Shown: in pieces, positions 26,837-34,920 of the stretch
How the letters are laid out: every line of letters begins with the position of its first letter
How positions within the stretch are numbered: position 1 is the first letter of the stretch
Source of the DNA: Korobacter sp963703075
GTDB taxonomy: Bacteria; Acidobacteriota; Terriglobia; Terriglobales; Acidobacteriaceae
Assembly: GCA_963703075.1 (NCBI GenBank)
Contig: OY969786.1
Span: 2,852,001-2,916,000, forward strand
Direction of reading: 5' to 3'
Length of the DNA stretch: 64,000 nt
The notes under the pieces: model-generated
Database searches by the model: none
What the model was told of the DNA's origin: nothing
What the model saw: the letters and a program-made list of their open reading frames with translations, nothing else
Program-made: the position numbers and the translations under genes

Positions 26837-27940
26837 CTACAGCTCAAGCAGTTCTTTCGTGGCCGGCGTCAGCACCTGGTGTCCACGCCCGGTGACCGCG
26901 ACCATGTCTTCAATTCGTACGCCGCCCTTGCCGGGCAGATAAACGCCGGGCTCGATCGTGATTACCATGCCCGGCTTCAGGACCTCTGTTTGCTCCCGCG
27001 CAATGCGCGGCTGTTCGTGAATCTCCAAACCTACGCCATGCCCGGTGGAATGAATGAAAAAGCGGTCTAAGCCCGCCTTTTTCAACACCGAGCGTGCTGC
27101 GAAGTCCACCTCTCCGGTGGTCACGCCAGGAGCGACCGCGTCCACGGCGGCTTCCTGCGCCTCAAGCACTGCGCCATAGATTTCTTTGGAGCTTCGCGAC
27201 ACCGGCCCGACGTGGACAGTACGGGTCATGTCCGAACAGTAACCGTGGAGTATAACACCCAGGTCGAGGATCACGAATCCACGCTTGGGAATCAATGCAT
27301 TGGATGCACGCCCGTGTGGCAGAGCAGAGCGAACGCCGGCGGCCACGATGGTTTCGAACGACATCCCTTCCGCTCCCCAGCGCCGGGCAGCGTATTCGAT
27401 TTCGGCCGCTATTTCGGACTCGCGAATACCCGGTCGAATGGTTTCGATCGCGGGCGTGAGCAGATCGGCCCCGAGCACCACGGCTTCCTTGATCAAGGCA
27501 AGTTCATGCGCGTCCTTCACCATGCGGATGCGGTCCACCACGCCTGTGGTGGGAACCAGCTTTGCCGTTTTCGGCAGCGCCTTGCGGAGTGACTCGAAAG
27601 CGGTGATCGGCATGCGGTCCGCCTCGAATCCAATCTTTGTGATCTTTGCCGCCGCGATCTGCCGGGCAGCTTCCTGGACGAGGCTTCCCTTCGCAATGAC
27701 AACCTTCGCGCCCTGCACCTCTTGTGCGGCCTGCTCGGTGTAGCGGCCGTCCGTGTTGAAAGTCCGGCGTCCACGGAGGGAGAGCAACAGACCGTTGCTG
27801 CCGGTGAATCCGCATAGATAACGAATGTTGTGCAGATGGGTGATGAGAATGGAGTCGAGCCGCAGCTCGGTTAGAGCGCGGGCGAGACTTTCTACACGCG
27901 CGGGATATGAGAATTGTGCGGTGGAGGCGTTCTTGGGCAT
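26837..27940 (-). CDS. Xaa-Pro aminopeptidase (M24 family)
   Basis: Protein of 367 residues, a creatinase-like N-domain plus a pita-bread metallopeptidase. Metal ligands are visible as VILDLGVILHGYCSDMTRT (two Asp), HSTGHGVGLEIHE (His), TIEPGVYLPG (Glu) and GVRIEDMV (Glu). It removes N-terminal residues before proline. It is placed at the head of the accB-accC-thiE operon, an arrangement also seen next to efp/accB in many bacteria. efp is not seen here. Confidence 0.92.
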   Translation of the reverse strand: MPKNASTAQFSYPARVESLARALTELRLDSILITHLHNIRYLCGFTGSNGLLLSLRGRRTFNTDGRYTEQAAQEVQGAKVVIAKGSLVQEAARQIAAAKITKIGFEADRMPITAFESLRKALPKTAKLVPTTGVVDRIRMVKDAHELALIKEAVVLGADLLTPAIETIRPGIRESEIAAEIEYAARRWGAEGMSFETIVAAGVRSALPHGRASNALIPKRGFVILDLGVILHGYCSDMTRTVHVGPVSRSSKEIYGAVLEAQEAAVDAVAPGVTTGEVDFAARSVLKKAGLDRFFIHSTGHGVGLEIHEQPRIAREQTEVLKPGMVITIEPGVYLPGKGGVRIEDMVAVTGRGHQVLTPATKELLEL

Positions 27941-28061
27941 CAGCTACATCATTATTCTGCACCGCGATGCCAATGGGCAAATGCCATGGCCGTTTTCAGT
28001 GCCAAAAATATGCCTGCGACGCGGGTCGCAGGCAGGAGAAACAACGGGGCCGAGAACAAAC

Positions 28062-28898
28062 TTAGTTGGGGCTGCTGCCGCGGGTCTTAAGTTGCGGCGT
28101 GCCGTCATTCGTGGCATTGGCCGTCGTCGCGGTGGCCGACTGCGAGGCAGTCGTGGACGCCAATTCCGCACGGCGATATTTCGGGGCGCTCACGTAGCCG
28201 TGAATGTGGTCCTTGCCAACGCTATTGATCACGATCTCGACCGGCGCCTCACTGTCTGCGGCATAAAAAATGGAGGGCTGCAGAAGGTTGACGTGTTTCT
28301 GGGTTAGCGAACGGTCATCCACAAGCAGTTCGAGATCGGCATATTGGTGTTTGGTGTTGGCCTTGCGCAAGCGAAGACCAATAGGGCCCTCCGGATGGAA
28401 TGTCTTCTCCCTGCCGAGGTCGAACTCGAAATAATTGCGCTCGCCCTTCTTCTGCAGGACGACCAACTCATCATGTGACTTGGCGATGGAGCCGCTCAGC
28501 TCGGTCTTGGCGCTATCGAGGTTCTGCTGGGTTGAGGAAATGGCCTGTTGTTGAGCGTCAAGTTGCGACTGCACCTTCTTCCAGCGCGGATCGTCGCGGC
28601 GCATGGCATGCCCGGATGAACCTTTCGCTTTGGCCTGCGCTGCAGCGCGCGCCTGCGCGGCCTCTTGTGCCTGCGCAGCCTGGGCGGCGCGTTCACTCTC
28701 AATGTCATTGAGCTTGGCGGTCAACTGCGCCACCTGTGAATTGGTGCTCTGCAGCGACGCACTTGTCTGCGTGCTCTGTTGCTCCGCCTGTTTGGCCGCG
28801 CTGTGTTCGTGAACGGCGTATCCGCCAAAACCGACCAATCCCAATCCCAAAGCTGCTACGGCCGCCTTCAATCCCCACGGCGAAGTCATCTGCTCCAC
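28062..28898 (-). CDS. Membrane-anchored coiled-coil protein of unknown function
   Basis: Protein of 278 residues, not assigned to a family. One N-terminal transmembrane helix (about 10-28, AAVAALGLGLVGFGGYAV) is followed by an Ala/Gln-rich coiled coil (about 35-150). A compact domain around residues 155-235 follows (NYFEFDLGREKTFHPEGPIGLRLRKANTKHQYADLEL), then a Thr/Ala-rich disordered tail. Topology suggests the coiled coil lies outside the inner membrane. An in-frame ATG three codons in is an alternative start. It stands alone between pepP and the LysR-type regulator. Confidence 0.65.
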   Translation of the reverse strand: MEQMTSPWGLKAAVAALGLGLVGFGGYAVHEHSAAKQAEQQSTQTSASLQSTNSQVAQLTAKLNDIESERAAQAAQAQEAAQARAAAQAKAKGSSGHAMRRDDPRWKKVQSQLDAQQQAISSTQQNLDSAKTELSGSIAKSHDELVVLQKKGERNYFEFDLGREKTFHPEGPIGLRLRKANTKHQYADLELLVDDRSLTQKHVNLLQPSIFYAADSEAPVEIVINSVGKDHIHGYVSAPKYRRAELASTTASQSATATTANATNDGTPQLKTRGSSPN

Positions 28899-29056
28899 AA
28901 TTGCCTCCGTTGGTGCACAGTGAGGAGGTGCAACTCGGATTCCAACCGAACGATCTTGTTAAGTAGCAGAAGACGCGAGCTTTAGGCAGTCAAGGCGGGG
29001 GAACAGGAGAGGTATTCCATGCAAGTTTTGCGCAGAACTGGAAGAGAGTACCCGGC

Positions 29057-29938
29057 TCATCGGCGCGGCTTTCGTCCTGGCTGGGCGAGATGCAGGAGGG
29101 CGACGAGGGAGGGTTCCTTCGGCCGCCGTTGCCGGGTAAATGCATACAAACGAGTGCGTATCGCCTTCGTTCGACCGAGAAGCTTGAGGCCGAAATTGTG
29201 TCGGGGGACATCCGGTAAAGCGACAGCCCCAAATCCTATCTCGGCGAGTGCAAGCGCGATCTCAGGATCGGCCAATTCTCCCGCGGGATTTGTTTCGACA
29301 TCATTTGTTTTGAACCAGTGCTGCAATTGCGACGCGACGGGATCGGCAGGAGTGAAGAAAGGAAGACGACGGAGCAAACCGGGAAATCTGCCGGAGCGCG
29401 ACAGTCGAGCACTCGCGTAGAACGCGGTTCCGCATTCGAATAGAAGATGCCGAAAAGCGCCGGAACGAGATTTCGGTGTGCCTGGGTTGGTCGACAAGAA
29501 GAGATCCAGTTTTCCGCGCGATAGCTGTGGAAGCGCTTCCTCGGGCGAGCCTCGTTCGATGAAGAGCTGTGGCGTTTGCTTGATTTTCACCAATGGCCGC
29601 AGGGCATGTGCAATGAGTTCCGCGCCGACGCCTTGATCGACCATGATGCGCAGGGGCAGGACGACCGCCTTGGCTCTGCCCGCGACGGCGGAGGTCAGAT
29701 CGTTGCCCAGCGCAAAGATCTTGTCGGCATAGTCGAAAACAAGGTGTCCGGTGTCGGTCAGCACCAGGGAACGTCCGACGCGATCGAAGAGTTTGCGGTC
29801 GAGGGAAACCTCTAGAAGCCGAAGCTGTTCGCTGATGGTCGGCTGGGTAAGGCCAAGTTCCACGCTGGCTTTCGAGATGCTACCCGCACGGGCTACGGTC
29901 CAGAAATAAAGCAAATGATGATAGTTGAGATTAGCCAT
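29057..29938 (-). CDS. LysR-family transcriptional regulator, NhaR-like
   Basis: Protein of 293 residues. The N-terminal winged helix-turn-helix is LNYHHLLYFWTVARAGSISKASVELGLTQPTISEQLRLLE. The opening NYHHLLYFW and the RVGRSLVLTDTGHLVFDYADKIF stretch match NhaR (Na+/H+ antiporter activator) more than other LysR proteins. The effector domain follows from about residue 95. No nhaA is adjacent; its neighbour is an FAD oxidoreductase on the same strand 46 bases upstream. Confidence 0.85.
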   Translation of the reverse strand: MANLNYHHLLYFWTVARAGSISKASVELGLTQPTISEQLRLLEVSLDRKLFDRVGRSLVLTDTGHLVFDYADKIFALGNDLTSAVAGRAKAVVLPLRIMVDQGVGAELIAHALRPLVKIKQTPQLFIERGSPEEALPQLSRGKLDLFLSTNPGTPKSRSGAFRHLLFECGTAFYASARLSRSGRFPGLLRRLPFFTPADPVASQLQHWFKTNDVETNPAGELADPEIALALAEIGFGAVALPDVPRHNFGLKLLGRTKAIRTRLYAFTRQRRPKEPSLVALLHLAQPGRKPRR

Positions 29939-29984
29939 TGGCTTTTCCGATGGTTCGATCTCATCCTACAGGATTTTCCTGCCG

Positions 29985-31142
29985 CTAGAGGATCGCGGTC
30001 TCGTGCATCATCCGGTTTTCGGCGAAGCGCGAAAAGGAGAGCTGATGGGCGTCGATCAGGTCGGTGGTGCCAGCCAGGATCAGGTCCGAGAGAATTTTTC
30101 CGGTGGCGGGCGCATGCATGACACCGTGCCCACTGAATCCATTCGCGAGAAAAAAGCCGGGTACTTCCGCGACGGGGCCGAGAATTGGATGATGGTCAGG
30201 CGTCATCTCGTAAAGGCCTGCCCAGCCTCGTTTTGGATTCACCGCTAGATTTTCAAAGCAGGGTACGCGATCGGCAGCCAGGGTCAACACCTTCTCCACG
30301 AAGGCGGGGTCGAAATTCGTATCGAAGCTGCGCATCTCCTGCGAGTCGGCCCACGCGAGAAGAAATCCGAGGGCCTCAGGGCGGAAGTGAAAGCCAGTAG
30401 TCATATCGACGATCATCGGGGCGGTATGCGGGAACTCCGCGAACGGTTCGGTAGGAAGCAGCATGCGCCGCAAAGGCTCAACCGGCAATTCGAGATGCAG
30501 TAGTTTCGCCACGGAAGCCGACCACGCGCCGGCCGCATTCACGACGATGCGCGTGGCTACCGGACCGCGCGTGGTGACCACCTCGGTCACACCCTGTGCA
30601 TCGGTGTGAATCGCACTGACCTCGGCGGACTTCCACAGCCGCGCGCCGCGCTGGCAGGCGGCACTCATGAAACCGATCATCGCGCTGTAGGGATCCACGA
30701 AGCCATCGGTGGAACAGAACGCGCCTCCGAGCACATCGTCCGTCCGCAGCAGAGGATAGCGGCCGGCGATTTCATCTTTGGGAAGCATCTCAGCGGAACT
30801 CAGCCCGAGTTCCCGTTGCCGGGCCTGGTTGGTCTGTAAATACGCGAGGTGCGCCGGGGACGTGGCGAGGAACAAGTAGCCCTGGGGCCGATAACCGGCG
30901 GGAGACCCGAGCCGCTCGTCGAAGCTTGCGTAGAACGGGATCGAATACAGCGACATGCGGATGTTGACGTCGGTGGAAAATTGAGCGCGAACGCCACCCA
31001 TGCTTTTGCCAGTGGACCCCTTGCCCTGCTGAGTCTCACGTTCCAGCACCAGGACGTCGCGGCAACCGGCCTCTGTCAGGTGCCAGGCGATACTCGACCC
31101 GACGATTCCGCCCCCGATAATGACGACTTCCGCCCGCTCCAT
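29985..31142 (-). CDS. FAD-dependent oxidoreductase (DadA/SoxB-like)
   Basis: Protein of 385 residues. The FAD-binding motif is VVIIGGGIVGSSIAWHL at the start. GKSMGGVRAQF and the late GWAGLYEMTPDHHPILG belong to the DAO superfamily (D-amino acid dehydrogenase, sarcosine oxidase beta, glycine oxidase). The exact substrate is unknown, likely a secondary or D-amino acid. The ATG at 31142 was preferred to the longer ORF because the dinucleotide fold begins six residues later. The AsmA-like gene is divergent. Confidence 0.86.
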   Translation of the reverse strand: MERAEVVIIGGGIVGSSIAWHLTEAGCRDVLVLERETQQGKGSTGKSMGGVRAQFSTDVNIRMSLYSIPFYASFDERLGSPAGYRPQGYLFLATSPAHLAYLQTNQARQRELGLSSAEMLPKDEIAGRYPLLRTDDVLGGAFCSTDGFVDPYSAMIGFMSAACQRGARLWKSAEVSAIHTDAQGVTEVVTTRGPVATRIVVNAAGAWSASVAKLLHLELPVEPLRRMLLPTEPFAEFPHTAPMIVDMTTGFHFRPEALGFLLAWADSQEMRSFDTNFDPAFVEKVLTLAADRVPCFENLAVNPKRGWAGLYEMTPDHHPILGPVAEVPGFFLANGFSGHGVMHAPATGKILSDLILAGTTDLIDAHQLSFSRFAENRMMHETAIL

Positions 31143-31301
31143 AGCCGTACCATCGTATGCGAGCGGCTGGTTGGACAAAAGTGTGATCTTGGTGGGGTTA
31201 GCGAAAAGTAGCAGGCGCGACTGCACAGAACTGTTTCAGCGCATCAAAATTTGAGTTGCTACTTCGAGTAGTTTTCCTTCCGGATTATTTTGAATTTGAA
31301 C

Positions 31302-32819
31302 ATGCGTAAGACAGCAGTGATTGGCGCGGCGATTGCGGTCGCGGGAATTGTCATGGCGATTGTCCTGGTGGCGCCGCAATGGCCTTTCGAACAGGGTCGC
31401 TTCAAACAACGCTTGGAAGCGGCCACCGGGTCGTCGGCACAGATCGGCAGCTATCGCGAGGTTTTCTTTCCGCATCCAGGATGCGTTGCGGAACAGGTCG
31501 TCCTCACACCGAAGGATGACGGCAGACCGTCCATTCGCGTGGAACGCCTGGGAGTCAAAGGGTTGTACTGGGGGCTGATGGGGAAGGTGAAGCATCTCCA
31601 CTCGCTGGACGTGCAAGGGTTGCAAGTCAAATTTCCCGCGCGGCATGATTCGCGAAAAACGGACGGACAGGAGAGCGGAGGCTCCAGTTTTACGGACATC
31701 CGCTTTGATGAGATCAATACCAAGGATGCAACTCTTGCCTTCGGCACGAGCGACGATTCTTCGCAGGCGCGCGCCTTCCACATTTATCAGCTGCGCCTAA
31801 AGGATTTTGCGCCGGGCCGTCCGATGGACTTCAGCGCGACCCTTCATATTCCCGAGCCGCCCGCCGAGGTCGCAATTTCCGGGAAATTCGGCCCATTCCA
31901 AGCGCAGATCGGGAAGACAGCCCTCGCCGGCTCGTTCACTTTGAAGGACGCCGACCTTTCGAAGTATGACGGCATTGGAGGGAAGCTCGCAAGCCAGGGC
32001 AAATTCAACGGCGTGCTGGAAGCACTGCAGGTGCAAGGCAAAACGGATACCCCCGATTTCACCGTGACAAGTTCCGGCCACACGCTTCACTTGCAGACGG
32101 AGTACACGACGCTGGTCAATGGCATGAAGGGCGACGTGGAGTTCGACTCGGTAAAAGCGCAGTTAGCAGAGACGAAGCTGGTGGCGCGAGGCAAACTGGC
32201 GTCGCAACCTGCGGGATCTTCGAAGCTGCTGGACCTGGAAGTATCGTCTGACGATGCGCGGATCCAGGACTTGCTGTACTTGTTCGTAAGCACGAAGCCT
32301 CCCATGCAAGGCACAACTCGCTTTCAAGCCAAGGTGCGGCTGCCTTTCAACGGGCGGCCTTTTGCCAAACGCGTGGGGATGACCGCGCACTTCGGGATCC
32401 GCGGCTCCCACTTCACCGATCCAGGCACGCAGCAGAAAGTGGGTGAGCTGAGTGAAAGCGCGCGAGGGAATCCGAAGGATGACGATCCGCCCACAATCCT
32501 CACGGACTTGTCGGGGGATGCGGTTCTGGCCAACGGGAAAGCGAATTTTTCGCAACTGTCATTCAGCGCGCCAGGTGTCGGTGCCAATATGCATGGCAGC
32601 TACAACCTGGAAAACGAGCGCGTCGACTTGCATGGCACAATGCGCACCGACGTGAAGCTCTCGCAGGCAACTACAGGATTTAAGGCGTTCCTGATGAAGG
32701 TGGTTGAGGCAGCGAAGAAGCAGAAGAAAGAAGGAGCGACCGTCCCGGTGAGCATCACGGGCACCTACGACAAGCCATCATTCGGCATCGACGCTCCGGC
32801 CGAGAAACAGGGACGTTAA
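31302..32819 (+). CDS. AsmA-like family protein
   Basis: Protein of about 505 residues. An N-terminal signal anchor (AVIGAAIAVAGIVMAIVLVAP) is followed by a long, beta-rich region. The C-terminal third has the AsmA_2/DUF3971-like signature (ILTDLSGDAVLANGKANFSQLSFSAPGVGANMHGSYNLENERVDLHGTM), ending in a short basic region. Proteins of this class are bridge-like and act in outer-membrane lipid transport or assembly. The start is uncertain: an in-frame TTG lies 12 bases upstream and no strong ribosome site is seen. Confidence 0.75.
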   Translation: MRKTAVIGAAIAVAGIVMAIVLVAPQWPFEQGRFKQRLEAATGSSAQIGSYREVFFPHPGCVAEQVVLTPKDDGRPSIRVERLGVKGLYWGLMGKVKHLHSLDVQGLQVKFPARHDSRKTDGQESGGSSFTDIRFDEINTKDATLAFGTSDDSSQARAFHIYQLRLKDFAPGRPMDFSATLHIPEPPAEVAISGKFGPFQAQIGKTALAGSFTLKDADLSKYDGIGGKLASQGKFNGVLEALQVQGKTDTPDFTVTSSGHTLHLQTEYTTLVNGMKGDVEFDSVKAQLAETKLVARGKLASQPAGSSKLLDLEVSSDDARIQDLLYLFVSTKPPMQGTTRFQAKVRLPFNGRPFAKRVGMTAHFGIRGSHFTDPGTQQKVGELSESARGNPKDDDPPTILTDLSGDAVLANGKANFSQLSFSAPGVGANMHGSYNLENERVDLHGTMRTDVKLSQATTGFKAFLMKVVEAAKKQKKEGATVPVSITGTYDKPSFGIDAPAEKQGR

Positions 32820-32918
32820 AGACCAGAGTACCGGGAAATATTCGGTCCGAACGAGGGCTAAAGCCTCCTGTTGAGGGCGGCTGTCATCTAAACTTCTAAT
32901 TGGTTCTCAGGAGGCTCT

Positions 32919-33038
32919 GTGAATACATTTAAAGTTCTCCGCAACGTCTTCGGGACGGCCAGTCTCGTATTCACCGCGTGGGTCATCGTTATGTCGATCC
33001 CGGATATCAAGAGATACATCAAGATCAGCACGATGTAG
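32919..33038 (+). CDS. Very small membrane protein (39 aa), DUF6893-like
   Basis: GTG start with a perfect AGGAGG 4 bases upstream. The peptide has a short basic head, one hydrophobic helix (TASLVFTAWVIVMSI) and the ending PDIKRYIKISTM. The final PD-x-x-RYI-x-x-x-x-M pattern is shared with the 78-aa protein at 41732-41968 inside the hydrogenase operon. I relate both to the small DUF6893-type proteins from memory only. It ends 8 bases before the convergent nickel-permease gene. Function is unknown; a membrane adaptor is plausible. Confidence 0.65.
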   Translation: MNTFKVLRNVFGTASLVFTAWVIVMSIPDIKRYIKISTM

Positions 33039-33046
33039 CTGTCTGT

Positions 33047-33844
33047 TCAGCGCGGGATCCAATGAGGGCTGGCTCCGAAGAGTCCCTGGACCACGCAAAT
33101 CTGGTAGGCGAGGACAAGGCCGAAAGCTAGGCTGACGACACCTGACACCACCGCGAGGCGTCTCCCGAACGCCTGAAAACGGTTGCCCACAAAACGGAAT
33201 GCAAACGCGATACTCATCGTGATCAGCATCATCCCCGCAATCGTTCCGATGCCGAATACAAGCAGATAGGCAATCGCCCACTTAGAGTTGTGGATGGTGG
33301 CCAAGATCAAAAGCGCCACCGCCGCCGATCCGGCGAGGCCATGCACGATGCCCACGATTAACGGCCGAACCAGTTGGTAGAACGAGCGGTTGCCGAGGCG
33401 CCGATCCATTTTCGCAAGAGGATTCTGCTCAGGAGAGTGCGGGTGTGCTTCGGGCGCGTGGGCATGAGGATGGGTGTGTACAAAATCTCCGTGGCTATGA
33501 GCGTGGGTGTGCAGCGATGTTCCCTCGGCGGCAACCATCGGCAATGTGTTTTTTAAAGCTGCCAAGTTCCAACCCCCAAGCACGATCAACATCAGGCTGA
33601 CCGAGAATTCCATCGCCAAGCCCAACCGTACGGGGATTACAACGTTGAAGAGAATGATGGCGCATCCCACGATGAAGATCGTGAGGGTATGACCCATTCC
33701 CCAGAAAATGCCGATTAAGGCAGCACGTTTCGTGTTGCGCTGTTGGCTGACAATGGTGGTGACCGCGATCACGTGGTCGGGATCGGTGGCGTGCCGCATC
33801 CCGAGGAAGAATCCGATAAAAATGACAGAAATAAGACCAAGCAT
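33047..33844 (-). CDS. NicO/UreH-type high-affinity nickel transporter
   Basis: Protein of 265 residues with about six membrane helices. Helix 1 carries the nickel signature HATDPDH (H18, D23, H24; HX4DH), and GIFWGMGHTLTIFIVG repeats the His theme in the next helix. A long cytoplasmic or periplasmic loop (about 95-130) is strongly His-rich: HTHAHSHGDFVHTHPHAHAPEAHPH. It should supply Ni2+ for the NiFe site. MLGLISVIF at 33844 is the true start; the longer ORF runs back into hypB. It is the last gene of the hydrogenase operon, 46 bases after hypB. Confidence 0.88.
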   Translation of the reverse strand: MLGLISVIFIGFFLGMRHATDPDHVIAVTTIVSQQRNTKRAALIGIFWGMGHTLTIFIVGCAIILFNVVIPVRLGLAMEFSVSLMLIVLGGWNLAALKNTLPMVAAEGTSLHTHAHSHGDFVHTHPHAHAPEAHPHSPEQNPLAKMDRRLGNRSFYQLVRPLIVGIVHGLAGSAAVALLILATIHNSKWAIAYLLVFGIGTIAGMMLITMSIAFAFRFVGNRFQAFGRRLAVVSGVVSLAFGLVLAYQICVVQGLFGASPHWIPR

Positions 33845-33890
33845 GCGCTGACTCGATTCAATACAAGGCTGACGGATCGAAGCGTTTCCG

Positions 33891-34574
33891 TCAAATCCGC
33901 GCCATGTCTCTCGTTTTCGCCAACCGTCCGCGAAGATCGGCGAGAAAATCGTCCATCCCGAGTCCGCTCTTCGTCGAGACCTTGAAAATCTGCATACCTG
34001 GACGAACCGCTTTAATGTTGCCAACCGCCGCTGGTTCGTCGAACTCGACCGCCTCCGCAAGATCCATCTTGGTAATCACGGCCACGTCGGCGGTGTTGAA
34101 GATGGTCGGATACTTCAGAGGCTTATCTTCGCCCTCGGTTACTGACGTGAGCACCAACCGCATCGCTTCGCCAAGGTCGTAGGACGAGGGGCAGACCAGG
34201 TTTCCCACATTCTCGACAAAGAGAAAATCCAGCTCGCGAAGATTCCAGCTTTCGAGCGCGCTCTGCACCATCGCAGCCTCCAGGTGGCAGAGCGTTCCGG
34301 TGGTGATTTGCTTGACCGGGGCTCCACTGCGGGCAAGACGCTGGGCGTCGTTCTCCGTCGCGAGGTCGCCCACCAGCGCGGCAACTTTGTATTCACGGCT
34401 GAGCAAAGTCAGAATTTTTTCCAGGAATGCCGTCTTGCCGGAGCCCGGACTCGAAACCATGCTCACTACGAACACGCCGGCATCATGAAAGCGTTCGCGC
34501 AGCGAGTGGGCAACCACGTCGTTCTGTTTGAGGATGTTTCGTCGGACTTCCACAAGACGCGGCTCGTGATCCAT
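33891..34574 (-). CDS. hypB: Hydrogenase/urease nickel incorporation GTPase HypB
   Basis: Protein of 227 residues, a SIMIBI-class GTPase. The P-loop is SSPGSGKT (residues 41-48), then LVGDLATENDAQRL, FVENVGNLVCPSSYDLGE and ITKMDLAEAVEFD. The HypB metal site C-H is present as TGTLCHLEA. The N-terminus lacks the CxxCGC motif and His-rich stretch of some HypBs, so nickel storage is not expected from it. Start at 34574 shares one base with the hypA stop (TGATG). It hands Ni2+ to the large subunit with HypA. Confidence 0.95.
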   Translation of the reverse strand: MDHEPRLVEVRRNILKQNDVVAHSLRERFHDAGVFVVSMVSSPGSGKTAFLEKILTLLSREYKVAALVGDLATENDAQRLARSGAPVKQITTGTLCHLEAAMVQSALESWNLRELDFLFVENVGNLVCPSSYDLGEAMRLVLTSVTEGEDKPLKYPTIFNTADVAVITKMDLAEAVEFDEPAAVGNIKAVRPGMQIFKVSTKSGLGMDDFLADLRGRLAKTRDMARI

Positions 34575-34915
34575 CACTGTATCTCCAGGGCTACTACTTG
34601 CATCTCTCTCCCTTGTACGACATCCGACACGGGTGTGCCGCACTCCGCACAACAGAACAGCTGGACCGAGCTGATAGCACGCTGTGCATTGCAGGCCGGA
34701 CAGAAAACTACCACCGGGATCTCTTCCACGATCAGACGCGAGCCCTGCAATGGAGTTTCGAAGCAGGCCATTTCATAGGATGCAAGCAGCGCATCTTTTA
34801 CCACGCCAGAGAGCGCGCCGAGCTTTACGTGGATTCCGGTAATCTGCACATTGCGTTGCTCGGACTCTTCCTGGGCAAAGTCCACAATGCTCATCGCGAT
34901 GGATAATTCGTGCAT
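34574..34915 (-). CDS. hypA: Hydrogenase nickel insertion protein HypA
   Basis: Protein of 113 residues. It starts MHELSIA, where His2 and the N-terminus bind nickel. The zinc site is FCPAC...FCCAECG (four Cys in two CxxC pairs). It delivers Ni2+ to apo large subunit together with HypB, whose start overlaps its stop. It begins 5 bases after the hypF stop. Confidence 0.96.
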   Translation of the reverse strand: MHELSIAMSIVDFAQEESEQRNVQITGIHVKLGALSGVVKDALLASYEMACFETPLQGSRLIVEEIPVVVFCPACNAQRAISSVQLFCCAECGTPVSDVVQGREMQVVALEIQ

Positions 34916-34920
34916 GATGT

